From assembly GCF_004745635.1 (NCBI RefSeq), contig NZ_SRLB01000028.1, positions 16,001 through 80,000 of the forward strand: 64,000 bases of DNA, read 5' to 3'. The notes under the pieces are model-generated. The model had not been told where the DNA came from. It made no database searches and worked only from the letters and a program-made list of their open reading frames with translations. Source of the stretch: Methylobacterium nonmethylotrophicum (GTDB lineage: Bacteria; Pseudomonadota; Alphaproteobacteria; Rhizobiales; Beijerinckiaceae). Below, one piece after another: positions 24,522 to 34,424 of the stretch. How positions within the stretch are numbered: position 1 is the first letter of the stretch; the number at the start of each line of letters is the position of its first letter. Position numbers and translations under genes: made by a program.

Positions 24522-26678
24522 ATGATCATGAAGGCTCCACACCTTGTGCTCTCCGAGCAGGGGAACGGGATCCGGCTGTTGGCCATCGATGCGGGAGCCA
24601 GCAAGACGGTCGCGGTTCTGGCAGAAGCGAACGGCGCCGAGCTGGCGCGGGTGCGGGGTGCGGGTGCGCATGTCGGCCTTCTCGGCGCAGGGGTCTGGGA
24701 TGTGATCCTGCCGACCGCCGCTGCTGCCCTCGCCGAGGTTGGCGCAGCGCTCGTGCCCGAGCAACTGCATTGCTGTTTGGCCATCGCAGGGGGCGAGCAT
24801 GTGGCCGCGCTCGCCGCGGCCCGCGCGGCTTCGCCCCGGTTCGGGTGTCTCCAGATCATATCGGATGGCCTCGCCGCCCTGAGCGGCTGCCTCGGCGCAA
24901 CGGAAGCGGGTGTGATGGTCGCCGCGGGCACCGGCACCGTCGCCTGGGCCAGATCTCGGCACGGCGAGATTACGAAAGCGGGCGGGCACGGGTTCCCAGC
25001 AGGAGACGAGGGCGGGGGAGCCTGGATCGGCCTGCAACTGATCCGTCACACGCTGCGCAGGGCCGATGCTGCAGGGCTCGACCCACTTGCCGACGCCGTT
25101 CTCGACCGCTTCGGCAGGGACATCGCGCGACTGCACGCATGGCTGACGATCGCGTCTCCCGCCGATTACGCGACCCTGGCGCCGATCGCCTTCGACCTCG
25201 CCGTGAGCAGCGGATCGGCATCTGCCATCTTGCGCTCGGCGGCGAGCGAGCTTGTGCATCTTGCCGAGCGAGCAGACCCCAGCGGCGAGCTCCCACTGAT
25301 TGTGACGGGCGGTCTCGCAGCGCCTCTGCGGCCCTGGCTCGACGAGACGACGCGCCGGCCCATACGGACTACCGCTGACGCAGTGATACGCGGAGCCCTC
25401 TCCTTTGCACGGGGAGCGGACGTTCCCATCGGCGCTCCAGCGCTCTTGTCCGGCTGTACAAGCATCACTGGCCGGATCGTCACGCCCGCGGGTGTGGTGA
25501 CGGGCGAACTCCGCTTCCGCCGGAGTATCGAAGAGGTTCGTCCCGGGCCGGTGGATGAGGATGCGCCGCTGATCCTGCCGGGCTTCGTTGACCTGCAGGT
25601 GAATGGCGGCGGCGGGCACGACATCATGGTGGGCGATCCGGACGCGGTGCGCGACACTGGGCGCTTCCATCGCACAAGGGGTGTGACAACCTGGCTGCCC
25701 ACCGTCATCACCGAGGCGGCCGACGAGCTGGAGCGCGTCACCCGATCAGTGGCCGCAGCACGTGCCGACCGTCGGCCCGGTGAGCCGGACATGGCGGGTC
25801 TGCATCTCGAAGGCCCGTTTATCAGTGCCAAGCGGCGAGGCACGCACGGCCCCCACACGGCCGCGCCGAGTTGGGACCTCGTCAGCCGCCTCCATGCCAT
25901 CGTGCCGTTGCGCGTCCTTACCTTGGCTGCAGAGCTCCCAGGCGCAATTCGCCTGACCACTCTGGCGAGGGAGGCCGGCATCCGGGTGCAGCTCGGCCAC
26001 TCGGACGCGACCTACGACGAGGCTGTTGCCTTTTTCGCCGCGGGCGGCTCGGGCGTGACCCATCTCTACAATGCGATGAGCCCGCTGCAGGGCCGGGAGC
26101 CGGGGGTGGTCGGTGCCGCTCTGGCCCATGCGCCGAGCGCGCAGATCATCGCCGATTTCATCCACGTGCACCCGGGCGCCCTGCGCGCCGCCTTGCGGAC
26201 CATCCCCGACCTCTTCTGCGTCTCAGATGCGGTGGCGGCTGCCGGTATGCCGGATGGGGATTACAGCCTCGGCGGAATTCACATTCGCAAGCAGGGGGAC
26301 AGGGTCAGCAATACAGCAGGCGCACTGGCCGGCTCAGCCGTGCCGCTCGACGTCGCGTGGCACAACTTGCGAGCACTAGGACTGACAGTCGCGGACGCGA
26401 CGCGTCGTGTCTCGACACTCCCGGCTCAGTATCTTGGCCTGACGGACCGTGGGGCGCTTCAATCCGGGCTGCGCGCTGACATTGTGGTCATGGACGACGC
26501 AGGCGCGGTGAACCGTGTGTACGTGGAAGGGGAGGAGGATCATGGCCCGGCGACCATCTCGCCGGGCCGCCACGCCTCGATTACGCCGACACCAGCGGCG
26601 TCCCGGCCTCCGCCGTGCTGTCAGCATCGGTCGCGACACCCTCCTGACCCTGCGCCTCGACCACGGCGGCGGCCGTGA
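24522..26678 (+). CDS. Fused BadF-type sugar kinase and NagA deacetylase
   Basis: 718 residues. Residues about 15-315 form a BadF/BadG/BcrA-type (GlcNAc kinase-like) actin fold: LLAIDAGASKTVAVLAEA, GVMVAAGTGTVAWARS, GFPAGDEGGGAWIGLQLI and LPLIVTGGLAAPLRPWL. Residues about 325-665 are a complete NagA: ITGRIVTPAGVVTGELRFR, ILPGFVDLQVNGGGGHDIM, AGLHLEGPFISAKRRGTHGP (metal-binding Glu), QLGHSDATYDEAVAFF, GVTHLYNAMSPLQGREPG and LFCVSDAVAAAGMPDGDY (catalytic Asp). The product could phosphorylate GlcNAc and deacetylate GlcNAc-6-P in one chain. The last 50 or so residues (after RVYVEGEEDHGP) are Pro/Arg-rich read-through into the maeB terminator and the maeB 3' end. Start ATG 24522 is a guess among close in-frame starts. 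Confidence 0.88.
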   Translation: MIMKAPHLVLSEQGNGIRLLAIDAGASKTVAVLAEANGAELARVRGAGAHVGLLGAGVWDVILPTAAAALAEVGAALVPEQLHCCLAIAGGEHVAALAAARAASPRFGCLQIISDGLAALSGCLGATEAGVMVAAGTGTVAWARSRHGEITKAGGHGFPAGDEGGGAWIGLQLIRHTLRRADAAGLDPLADAVLDRFGRDIARLHAWLTIASPADYATLAPIAFDLAVSSGSASAILRSAASELVHLAERADPSGELPLIVTGGLAAPLRPWLDETTRRPIRTTADAVIRGALSFARGADVPIGAPALLSGCTSITGRIVTPAGVVTGELRFRRSIEEVRPGPVDEDAPLILPGFVDLQVNGGGGHDIMVGDPDAVRDTGRFHRTRGVTTWLPTVITEAADELERVTRSVAAARADRRPGEPDMAGLHLEGPFISAKRRGTHGPHTAAPSWDLVSRLHAIVPLRVLTLAAELPGAIRLTTLAREAGIRVQLGHSDATYDEAVAFFAAGGSGVTHLYNAMSPLQGREPGVVGAALAHAPSAQIIADFIHVHPGALRAALRTIPDLFCVSDAVAAAGMPDGDYSLGGIHIRKQGDRVSNTAGALAGSAVPLDVAWHNLRALGLTVADATRRVSTLPAQYLGLTDRGALQSGLRADIVVMDDAGAVNRVYVEGEEDHGPATISPGRHASITPTPAASRPPPCCQHRSRHPPDPAPRPRRRP
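26544..26568 (-). terminator. maeB terminator hairpin, lying inside the kinase-NagA frame
   Basis: GGCCCGGCGA, loop CCATC, TCGCCGGGCC: a perfect 10-bp stem 12 bases past the maeB stop on the minus strand. It is also codons of the convergent kinase-NagA frame, which indicates that the latter's original 3' end was lost at about 26530. Confidence 0.55.
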
Positions 26679-28920
26679 TGTTGACGATACCCCGCGCCGT
26701 CACGGAGGGAGTGAGGATGTGCGCCGGCTTGGCCGGGCCGAGCAGCAGCGGGCCGACCGGCAGCGCGTCGGCGAGCATCTTGGAGAACTGGAACGCGATG
26801 TTGGCGGCGTCCAGGTTCGGCATGATCAGCACGTTGGCCTCGCCCTTGAGGCGCGAGCCGGGCAGCACCCTGTCGCGGATCGCCTGCGACAGGGCGGTGT
26901 CGGCGGCCATCTCGCCGTCGACCTCGAGGGCGGGGGCGCGCTCGCGCAGGATGTTGAGGGCCTGGCGCATCTTGCGGGCGGAGGACGTGTCGAACGAGCC
27001 GAAATCGGCATGGCTGACGAGCGCGATCTTCGGCGACAGGCCGAAGCGGCGGGCGGTGTCGCCGCAGGCGATGGCGACGTCGGCGATCTCTTCCGCGCTG
27101 GGCTCGGGCCGCACATGGGTGTCGGCCAGGAAATAGGCACCCTTCGAGGTGACGATGAGGCTGAGCGCCGCGAAGTCCCGGGCGCCGGGCGCGAGCCCGA
27201 TGATGTCGCGGATCACCCGGAGCTTGCTCTCGAACCGGCCTTCGAGGCCGCAGATCAGCGCGTCGGCCTCGCCGCGGCGCACGGCGAGCGCCCCGATCAC
27301 CGCATTGTTGGTGCGCACCAGCGTGCGGGCGCCGTCCGGCGTGATGCCGCGCCGCCCGGCCAGCTCGATATAGGTCTGAACGTAGGTGCGGTAGCGCGGA
27401 TCGTCGTCCGGATTGATCAGCTCGAACTCGCGGCCGGGCTGAATCGCGAGGCCGAAGCGCTTCAGGCGGGTCTCGATCACGTTCGGGCGGCCGATCAGGA
27501 TGGGCTTGGCCAGCCCCTCCTCGACGATCGCCTGGACGGCGCGCAGCACCCGCTCGTCCTCGCCCTCGGCGTAGATGACCCGGCGGGGATCCTGCTTGGC
27601 CTTCGTGAAGACCGGCTTCATGATGAAGCCGGAGCGGTGCACGAACCGGTCGAGGGACTCGGCATAGGCCTGCACGTCCGGCAGCGGACGCTTGGCGACG
27701 CCGGATTCCATCGCCGCCAGCGCGACCGCCGGGGCGATGCGCAGGATGAGGCGCGGGTCGAACGGGCTCGGGATCAGGGAGTGGGGCCCGAAGGGCCGCG
27801 CCTCGCCGCCATAGGCCCGGGCGACGACGTCGGACGGGGTCTCGCGGGCGAGCCCGGCGATCGCCTTCACGGCCGCCGCCTTCATCGCCTCGTTGATCGT
27901 GGTCGCGCCGACGTCCAGCGCGCCCCGGAAGATGTAGGGGAAACACAGGACGTTGTTGACCTGGTTCGGGAAGTCCGACCGCCCGGTGCAGATCATCGCG
28001 TCCGGCCGCTTCTCCTCGGCGAGGTTCGGCATGATCTCCGGGTACGGGTTGGCGAGCGCCATGATCAGCGGCTTCTCGGCCATCCGCTCGAGCATCTCGG
28101 GCTTCAGCACCCCGCCGGCCGAGAGGCCGAGGAAGACGTCCGCGCCCGGGATGATCTCGGCGAGCGTCCGGGCCGGGGTGTCCTGCGCGTAGACCGACTT
28201 CCAGCGGTCCATGAGCTTGTCACGGCCCTTGTAGACGACGCCCTCGATGTCGGTGACGTAGATGTTCTCGCGTCGCGCCCCGAGGGAGACCAGCTGGTTG
28301 AGGCAGGCGAGCGCGGCGGCGCCGGCGCCCGAGGTCACGATCTTGACGTCCTGGATCCGCTTGCCGGCGAATTCGAGGCCGTTGAGCACGGCGGCCGCCA
28401 CGATGATCGCGGTGCCGTGCTGGTCGTCGTGGAAGACCGGGATGTTCATCCGGGCCCGGCAGCGCTCCTCGACCTCGAAGCATTCCGGCGCCTTGATGTC
28501 CTCGAGGTTGATGCCGCCGAAGGTCGGCTCCAGCGCCGCCACCACGTCGACGAGCTTGTCGACGTTCTTCTCGTTGAGCTCGATGTCGAAGACGTCGATG
28601 CCGGCGAACTTCTTGAACAGGACCGCCTTGCCCTCCATCACGGGCTTGGAGGCGAGCGGGCCGATATCGCCCAGCCCCAGCACCGCGGTGCCGTTCGAGA
28701 CCACCGCGACGAGGTTCTGGCGTGCGGTGAGCGTCGCGGCCTCGTCCGGATCCGCGGCGATGGCCTCGCAGGCGGCGGCGACGCCCGGCGAATAGGCCAG
28801 CGCCAGGTCGCGCTGGTTGCCCAAGGGCTTGGTCGGCTGGATCTCCAGCTTCCCGGGCCTCGGATTGCGGTGATAGAACAGCGCGCCGCTCTTCAGATCG
28901 TCCGAAATGTTGCTGCTCAC
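26581..28920 (-). CDS. maeB: NADP-dependent malic enzyme (MaeB type)
   Basis: 779 residues from GTG 28920, preceded by GGGGAGAG. The malic domain (SGALFYHRNPRPGKLEIQPT, QRDLALAYSPGVAAACEAIA, GIDVFDIELNEKN) and NAD-binding domain (IVTSGAGAAALACLNQLV, DVFLGLSAGGVLKPEM) fill the first 430 residues. The rest is a phosphotransacetylase-like (PTA_PTB) domain (FTKAKQDPRRVIYAEGEDER, KPILIGRPNVIETRLKRFG, GLAPGARDFAALSLIVTSKG) that is regulatory rather than catalytic in MaeB. The enzyme decarboxylates malate to pyruvate with NADP+. It is monocistronic, divergent from the acetyltransferase gene. Confidence 0.95.
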   Translation of the reverse strand: MSSNISDDLKSGALFYHRNPRPGKLEIQPTKPLGNQRDLALAYSPGVAAACEAIAADPDEAATLTARQNLVAVVSNGTAVLGLGDIGPLASKPVMEGKAVLFKKFAGIDVFDIELNEKNVDKLVDVVAALEPTFGGINLEDIKAPECFEVEERCRARMNIPVFHDDQHGTAIIVAAAVLNGLEFAGKRIQDVKIVTSGAGAAALACLNQLVSLGARRENIYVTDIEGVVYKGRDKLMDRWKSVYAQDTPARTLAEIIPGADVFLGLSAGGVLKPEMLERMAEKPLIMALANPYPEIMPNLAEEKRPDAMICTGRSDFPNQVNNVLCFPYIFRGALDVGATTINEAMKAAAVKAIAGLARETPSDVVARAYGGEARPFGPHSLIPSPFDPRLILRIAPAVALAAMESGVAKRPLPDVQAYAESLDRFVHRSGFIMKPVFTKAKQDPRRVIYAEGEDERVLRAVQAIVEEGLAKPILIGRPNVIETRLKRFGLAIQPGREFELINPDDDPRYRTYVQTYIELAGRRGITPDGARTLVRTNNAVIGALAVRRGEADALICGLEGRFESKLRVIRDIIGLAPGARDFAALSLIVTSKGAYFLADTHVRPEPSAEEIADVAIACGDTARRFGLSPKIALVSHADFGSFDTSSARKMRQALNILRERAPALEVDGEMAADTALSQAIRDRVLPGSRLKGEANVLIMPNLDAANIAFQFSKMLADALPVGPLLLGPAKPAHILTPSVTARGIVNITAAAVVEAQGQEGVATDADSTAEAGTPLVSA

Positions 28921-28992
28921 CGCGTTCTCTCCCCGGATCGCCCCGCTGGTCGGGTCCGCCGCCCCGCCCGCGCCGCTCGCGAGCGCCCGCGG

Positions 28993-29605
28993 GTGAGGGA
29001 TTTCCTGCACCGCCTGCGGCAGGGGCGCAACCCTCACAACGAGACCCGCCTGCACCTGGCGAAGCTCGCGGCGCGACACGGCTTCCGGATCGGCCCGTTC
29101 TCCTACGGCAGGCCGAAGGTCCGCTTCCCCGAATCCGGCGCGAGACTGTCGATCGGCCCCTACTGCTCGATCGCCGACAAGGTCGAGATCCTGCTCGGCG
29201 GCAACCACCGGACCGACTGGGTCTCGACCTACCCGTTCGCGGCGATGCGCGGCCTGTGGCCGGGCCTCGACGCGCCGGACGACTACCACGCCTCCCGGGG
29301 CGACGTGGCGATCGGCGCCGATGTCTGGCTCGGTTCCGGCTGCCTGATCCTGTCGGGGGTCACGGTCGGCCCCGGCGCGGTGGTGGCGGCCCGCGCGGTC
29401 GTGACCCGCGACGTGCCGGCCTATGCCATCGTCGCCGGCAACCCGGCCCGGGTGATCCGCCACCGCTTTCCGCCCGAGACCGTGGCGGCGCTCGTCGCGA
29501 CCGCCTGGTGGGACCTGCCGCCGGAGCGGGTGCGGGCCCTCGTGCCGCTGCTCCAGAGCGGCGAGGCCGAGGCGCTGGTGCGGGCGATCCGGCAGCCCGA
29601 CCCGG

Positions 29606-29616
<11 letters not shown>
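28993..29616 (+). CDS. Left-handed beta-helix acetyltransferase (XAT/Vat-like)
   Basis: 207 residues from GTG 28993. Hexapeptide repeats are clear in SIGPYCSIADKVEILLGGNH and VAIGADVWLGSGCLILSGVT, then VGPGAVVAARAVVTRDVPAY, with the loop NHRTDWVSTYPFA between them carrying the catalytic His of xenobiotic acetyltransferases. AIVAGNPARVIRHRF closes the helix. Such trimeric enzymes use acetyl-CoA on streptogramins, chloramphenicol or cell-surface sugars; with no resistance context a sugar or small-molecule substrate is more likely. The 3' end overlaps the convergent transporter gene by 11 bases. Confidence 0.88.
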
Positions 29617-30946
<1,330 letters not shown>

Positions 30947-30999
30947 GCTCCCTCGGAGTATCTATGACCACCGAGGACACAACCGGCCAAGCCTTGCCG

Positions 31000-31044
31000 G
31001 GTTCGCCAGGGCCGCGAACCGGCGGTTCGCCAGGATCGCGAACC
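31000..31044 (-). terminator. Tandem twin hairpins after the Wzz gene
   Basis: Two copies of GGTTCGC, 7 bases, GCGAACC (31000-31020 and 31024-31044), with loops CAGGGCC and CAGGATC. They lie 32-77 bases beyond the stop of the Wzz-type gene (31077, minus) and upstream of the transporter start (30946). A tandem terminator is the simplest reading; a protein-binding pair for the transporter promoter is the alternative. Confidence 0.45.
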
Positions 31045-31076
31045 GTACGGGAGGGACCTCCGCGCGGGGCCTGCGG

Positions 31077-33473
31077 TCAGGCCGATCGACGCAGCGGATA
31101 GGCCGGCATCGCCACCGCGGCCGGGGCGCGGTCCTGGGCCACGATGACCTCCGGCACGCCGGCGCTCTCGGCGGTCTCGAACAGGCCGACGAGGCGCGGA
31201 TCGTCGGCCGCGGCGTTCGAGGCGATCACGACGGCGTCCATCCAGGCCGAGAGCGCGCTCACCAGCGGCCAGGTCGAGGCCGAGAAGCCGTCGCCGAGGC
31301 AGACGATCACCCAGTCATAGGCTTCGCCGAGGGCGTCGAAGGTGAGCCCGAGGGCGTCGCGTCCGGCGATCAGGGCCTCGGCCTCGCCCCGGCCATGGCC
31401 GATCAGGTGCAGGCGCGGGCCGGCATCGGGCTGGATCGCGGTGGTGAAGTCGACGCGGCCCGCCACGAGATCGGTCAGTCCCGGCTGCGCGCCGCGTGGG
31501 CCGTCGAGGCGCACCATCAGGGCGTGCCCGTTGAGGGAGGCGGCTCGGCCGAGGCTGCGCGCGAGGCCGTCGAGGTCGGTCTCGTCTCCGGTGCCGACGA
31601 GGAGCACCCGCCGTCCGCCGCCCGCGGTCTCGATGGCGTCGAGGCGTGCCACCAGCAGGTCGAGGTCGTAGCGGGCCTCGAACGGCAGCCGGGCGGCCGG
31701 GACCGGCATCGCGACGGGCGCCCCCGTGGCGACGGCCGGGGCCACGGGCTCGACGGGAGCGGCGGGGAGCACCGGCTCGGTCGCCTGGGCGCCGGGCGGA
31801 CGGGCGTCGCCCGTCCGGGCCGTCGCCGAGGGCGCATCGTCGAGATGGGCCGCGGAGGCCGCCGCGGGGATCGGCGCCACCGCGACCGGGGCGGCGGCCA
31901 GCGGCTCGGACTCGGGGTGCCGGGCCGGCGGGCGGCCGCGGCCCCGGCCGGGCGGGTCGCCGGCGATGAGCGCCTTGGCCACCACGCCGCCGACCGCGAA
32001 CAGGAAGGCGATGACGGTCGCGAAGATGACGATCGGCAGCTTCTTGGGAAAGGAGGGGAGGTCGGGCACGACCGCGCGGGAGACCACGCGGGCATCGGCC
32101 GGCGCGGCGCTCGCCGCGTCCCGGGCCGCCGCCTCGCGGAAGCGGCCGAGATAGGATTCGAGCTGCTCGCGCTGGGCCTTCGCCTCGCGCTCGAGGGCGC
32201 GCAGCGCGACCTCGTCGCCGTTGGCCTTGGCGACGACCGTGCGCTGGGCCTCCACCGCCGCCTGCAGGGTCTCGACGCGGCTGCCGGCGATCTTGGCGTC
32301 GTTCTCGAGCGCCCGCGACGTCCGGTCGGCGGCGGCGCGGATCTGCGCCTCCAGGCCCTCGAGCTGGGCGCTCAGCTCCTTCATGCGCGGGTGCTGCGGC
32401 AGGAGCGTGCGGGCCTCGAGGGCGAGCTGCGCCTTCAACCCGATGCGCTGCTCCACCAGGCGCCGGATCAGCTCGTTGTTGGCGACGTCCGGGATCTCGA
32501 AGCCGCGGCCGTCGCGGAGCATCTCGCGGATCAGCTTGGCCTTGGCGCCGGAATCGGCCTGGGCGGCCCGGGCCTGGGTAAGCTGGGTCGAGAGCTCGGC
32601 GAGCTGCTGGGCGGCGAGCGGCTGGTTGGTGGCCCCGCCGCTGCTGATCAGCCCGTTGCGGGCCCGGAACGCCTCGACCTTCGCCTCGGCCTCCGAGACG
32701 CGGGTGCGCAGGGTCTCGATGTTCGAGCCGAGCCAGGTCGAGGCGTAGCGCGCGGTGTCGACCTTGGCGGCGGCGAGCGAGGAGAGGTAGAGGTCCGAGA
32801 TGGTGTTGGCGGCCCGGGCGGCCAGTTCCGGGTCCTTCGAGCGGAACTCGACCGTCAGGATGCGCGACTTGCCGGCGGAGTAGACGAGCAGCCGTTCGAA
32901 GTACTTCTCGAGCACCCGGTCGACCGGCTCGCGGTCGAGCGGGTTCTGCGCCAGCCCGAGCATCACCAGCACCTGCTGGAAGCCGTTGATGCCGTTGACC
33001 ATCGGGTCGAATTCGGGATTGCCGACGAGGCCGAGGCTCTTGATCGCCTCGCGGGCGATGTCGCGCGACATCACCACCTGGACCTGGCTCGCCACCGCCT
33101 GCTCGTCGATCGGCTGGGGCAGCTCGCCCCGGTCCTGCTGCAGCCGCGTCAGCGCGCTGTCGCGGCTCTCGAGCAGCAGCTTGGATTCGGCGGTGTAGCG
33201 CGGCGGCACCACCTGCACGAAGGTCACGGCGAGGCCGAAGGCCGCGAGCGTCGGCAACAGGATGACGAACCAGCGCCGGCGCAGCAGGCGCCCGACATCG
33301 CCGATCGCCAGGCCGTCCTCGGGCCCAGGCTCGGGCTCTCGGCGCTCGGGTTCCTGGCGCGCCGTGTCGGGGCGGGGTGCCTTGAGCCTGTCTGGGCCCT
33401 TGCGGCCCTTGCCGGCGAGGCGATCGGGCAGGCGGCCCAGCGGCCGCTCGGCGAAGGGGAAGACGCGGGGCAT
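31077..33473 (-). CDS. Exopolysaccharide co-polymerase (Wzz) with degenerate BY-kinase domain
   Basis: 798 residues from ATG 33473. Wzz domain: first membrane helix RRRWFVILLPTLAAFGLAVT (65-84), periplasmic region with long coiled coils (about 170-480), second helix LPIVIFATVIAFLFAVGGVV near 505-525. A Pro/Ala linker of about 100 residues follows, then a P-loop-like domain (about 620-790). Where bacterial tyrosine kinases have Walker A (GxxxxGKS/T), this reads VLLVGTGDETDLDGLARSLG, with no GK(S/T). The Walker A' region has LMVRLDGPRG, DWVIVCLGDG replaces a Walker B, and no Tyr cluster ends the protein. It should organise polymer length but not phosphorylate. Divergent from the wza-like gene. 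Confidence 0.88.
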   Translation of the reverse strand: MPRVFPFAERPLGRLPDRLAGKGRKGPDRLKAPRPDTARQEPERREPEPGPEDGLAIGDVGRLLRRRWFVILLPTLAAFGLAVTFVQVVPPRYTAESKLLLESRDSALTRLQQDRGELPQPIDEQAVASQVQVVMSRDIAREAIKSLGLVGNPEFDPMVNGINGFQQVLVMLGLAQNPLDREPVDRVLEKYFERLLVYSAGKSRILTVEFRSKDPELAARAANTISDLYLSSLAAAKVDTARYASTWLGSNIETLRTRVSEAEAKVEAFRARNGLISSGGATNQPLAAQQLAELSTQLTQARAAQADSGAKAKLIREMLRDGRGFEIPDVANNELIRRLVEQRIGLKAQLALEARTLLPQHPRMKELSAQLEGLEAQIRAAADRTSRALENDAKIAGSRVETLQAAVEAQRTVVAKANGDEVALRALEREAKAQREQLESYLGRFREAAARDAASAAPADARVVSRAVVPDLPSFPKKLPIVIFATVIAFLFAVGGVVAKALIAGDPPGRGRGRPPARHPESEPLAAAPVAVAPIPAAASAAHLDDAPSATARTGDARPPGAQATEPVLPAAPVEPVAPAVATGAPVAMPVPAARLPFEARYDLDLLVARLDAIETAGGGRRVLLVGTGDETDLDGLARSLGRAASLNGHALMVRLDGPRGAQPGLTDLVAGRVDFTTAIQPDAGPRLHLIGHGRGEAEALIAGRDALGLTFDALGEAYDWVIVCLGDGFSASTWPLVSALSAWMDAVVIASNAAADDPRLVGLFETAESAGVPEVIVAQDRAPAAVAMPAYPLRRSA

Positions 33474-33680
33474 TGCGGACCGTCGGTCAGAAGGCGAGGA
33501 GCCGGCCCGAGCCGGGCCTTGGCGCGAGAACATCCGATTAAGGTTGCGGGTGAGTTAAAGACCTCACGACGCTGACGAACCGGGCCGGCACGGCCGGGCC
33601 CGCGTCAGACTTCATTAACCATGACGCCCTAGACCTTCGGGACGAGACCTCGCCGACACGACTTGGATTGGCCGGAAGCG

Positions 33681-34253
33681 ATGAACCGACGCGCTCTTCT
33701 CGCAGGTTTGGCGACCACGCTCGCGCTCGGCGGCTGCCTGCGACCGGAATACCGGACCGCCCTGCTCGACGAGACCGGCACCGGCTCGATCGGACCCGCC
33801 TACTCGCTCGCCGCTGGCGACAAGCTGCGGGTGATCGTGTTCGGGCAGGACAACCTCTCGAACATTTACGCCGTGGACGGGGCCGGGCGCATCGCCCTGC
33901 CGCTGATCGGCCCGATCAAGGTCGCCGGCGGCAGCACCGCCCAGGCCGCCCGCGCCATCGAAGCGCGCCTGCGCGACGGCTACGTGCGCGAGCCGCACGT
34001 GACCGTCGAGGTCGACATCTACCGGCCGTTCTTTATCCTGGGCGAGGTCACGACGTCGGGCCAGTACCCCTACGTGAGCGGCATGACGGTGGAGACCGCG
34101 GTGGCGATCGCGGCGGGCTTCGGCCCTCGCGCCGCCAGGGACTACGCCGTGCTCACCCGCGAGGGACCGACCGGCCTCGTCTCCGGCATCGTGCCGATGA
34201 CCTATCCGGTGCGGCCCGGCGACACGATCGTCGTCAAGGAGCGCTGGTTCTGA
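33681..34253 (+). CDS. Polysaccharide export lipoprotein (Wza/ExoF-like)
   Basis: 190 residues. Lipobox LALGGC puts the lipidated Cys near residue 19. The export (Poly_export/PES) domain reads YSLAAGDKLRVIVFGQDNLS, YAVDGAGRIALPLIGPIKVA, AIEARLRDGYVREPHVTVEV, followed by one SLBB-type segment PFFILGEVTTSGQYPYVSGM. It is shorter than E. coli Wza and lacks the C-terminal outer-membrane helix, as do many alphaproteobacterial homologues. ATG 33681 is used because the signal starts there. Divergent from the Wzz gene, it is the first gene of the plus-strand EPS set. Confidence 0.92.
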   Translation: MNRRALLAGLATTLALGGCLRPEYRTALLDETGTGSIGPAYSLAAGDKLRVIVFGQDNLSNIYAVDGAGRIALPLIGPIKVAGGSTAQAARAIEARLRDGYVREPHVTVEVDIYRPFFILGEVTTSGQYPYVSGMTVETAVAIAAGFGPRAARDYAVLTREGPTGLVSGIVPMTYPVRPGDTIVVKERWF

Positions 34254-34424
34254 GACGAGCCGCAATCGGTCGAGCTGTCGACCTTGCGCTGACCACCGGT
34301 TAACCACGCCCTCTTCGGCCGCGGCCCGGACTGGACTTCCGTTAGGCCTCTTAACCGGCCGGCCACGGGGCTTGAGCGAGATGGGAGCTGCCGCGCGCAG
34401 CGGTGCCGTCATCCGCCGGAGGAC

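Noticed and set aside
26515..28980. Very long plus-strand open frame opposite maeB
   Set aside because: Its sequence before 28993 is Arg/Gly/Asp-rich antisense of maeB; only the last 207 codons are a real acetyltransferase.
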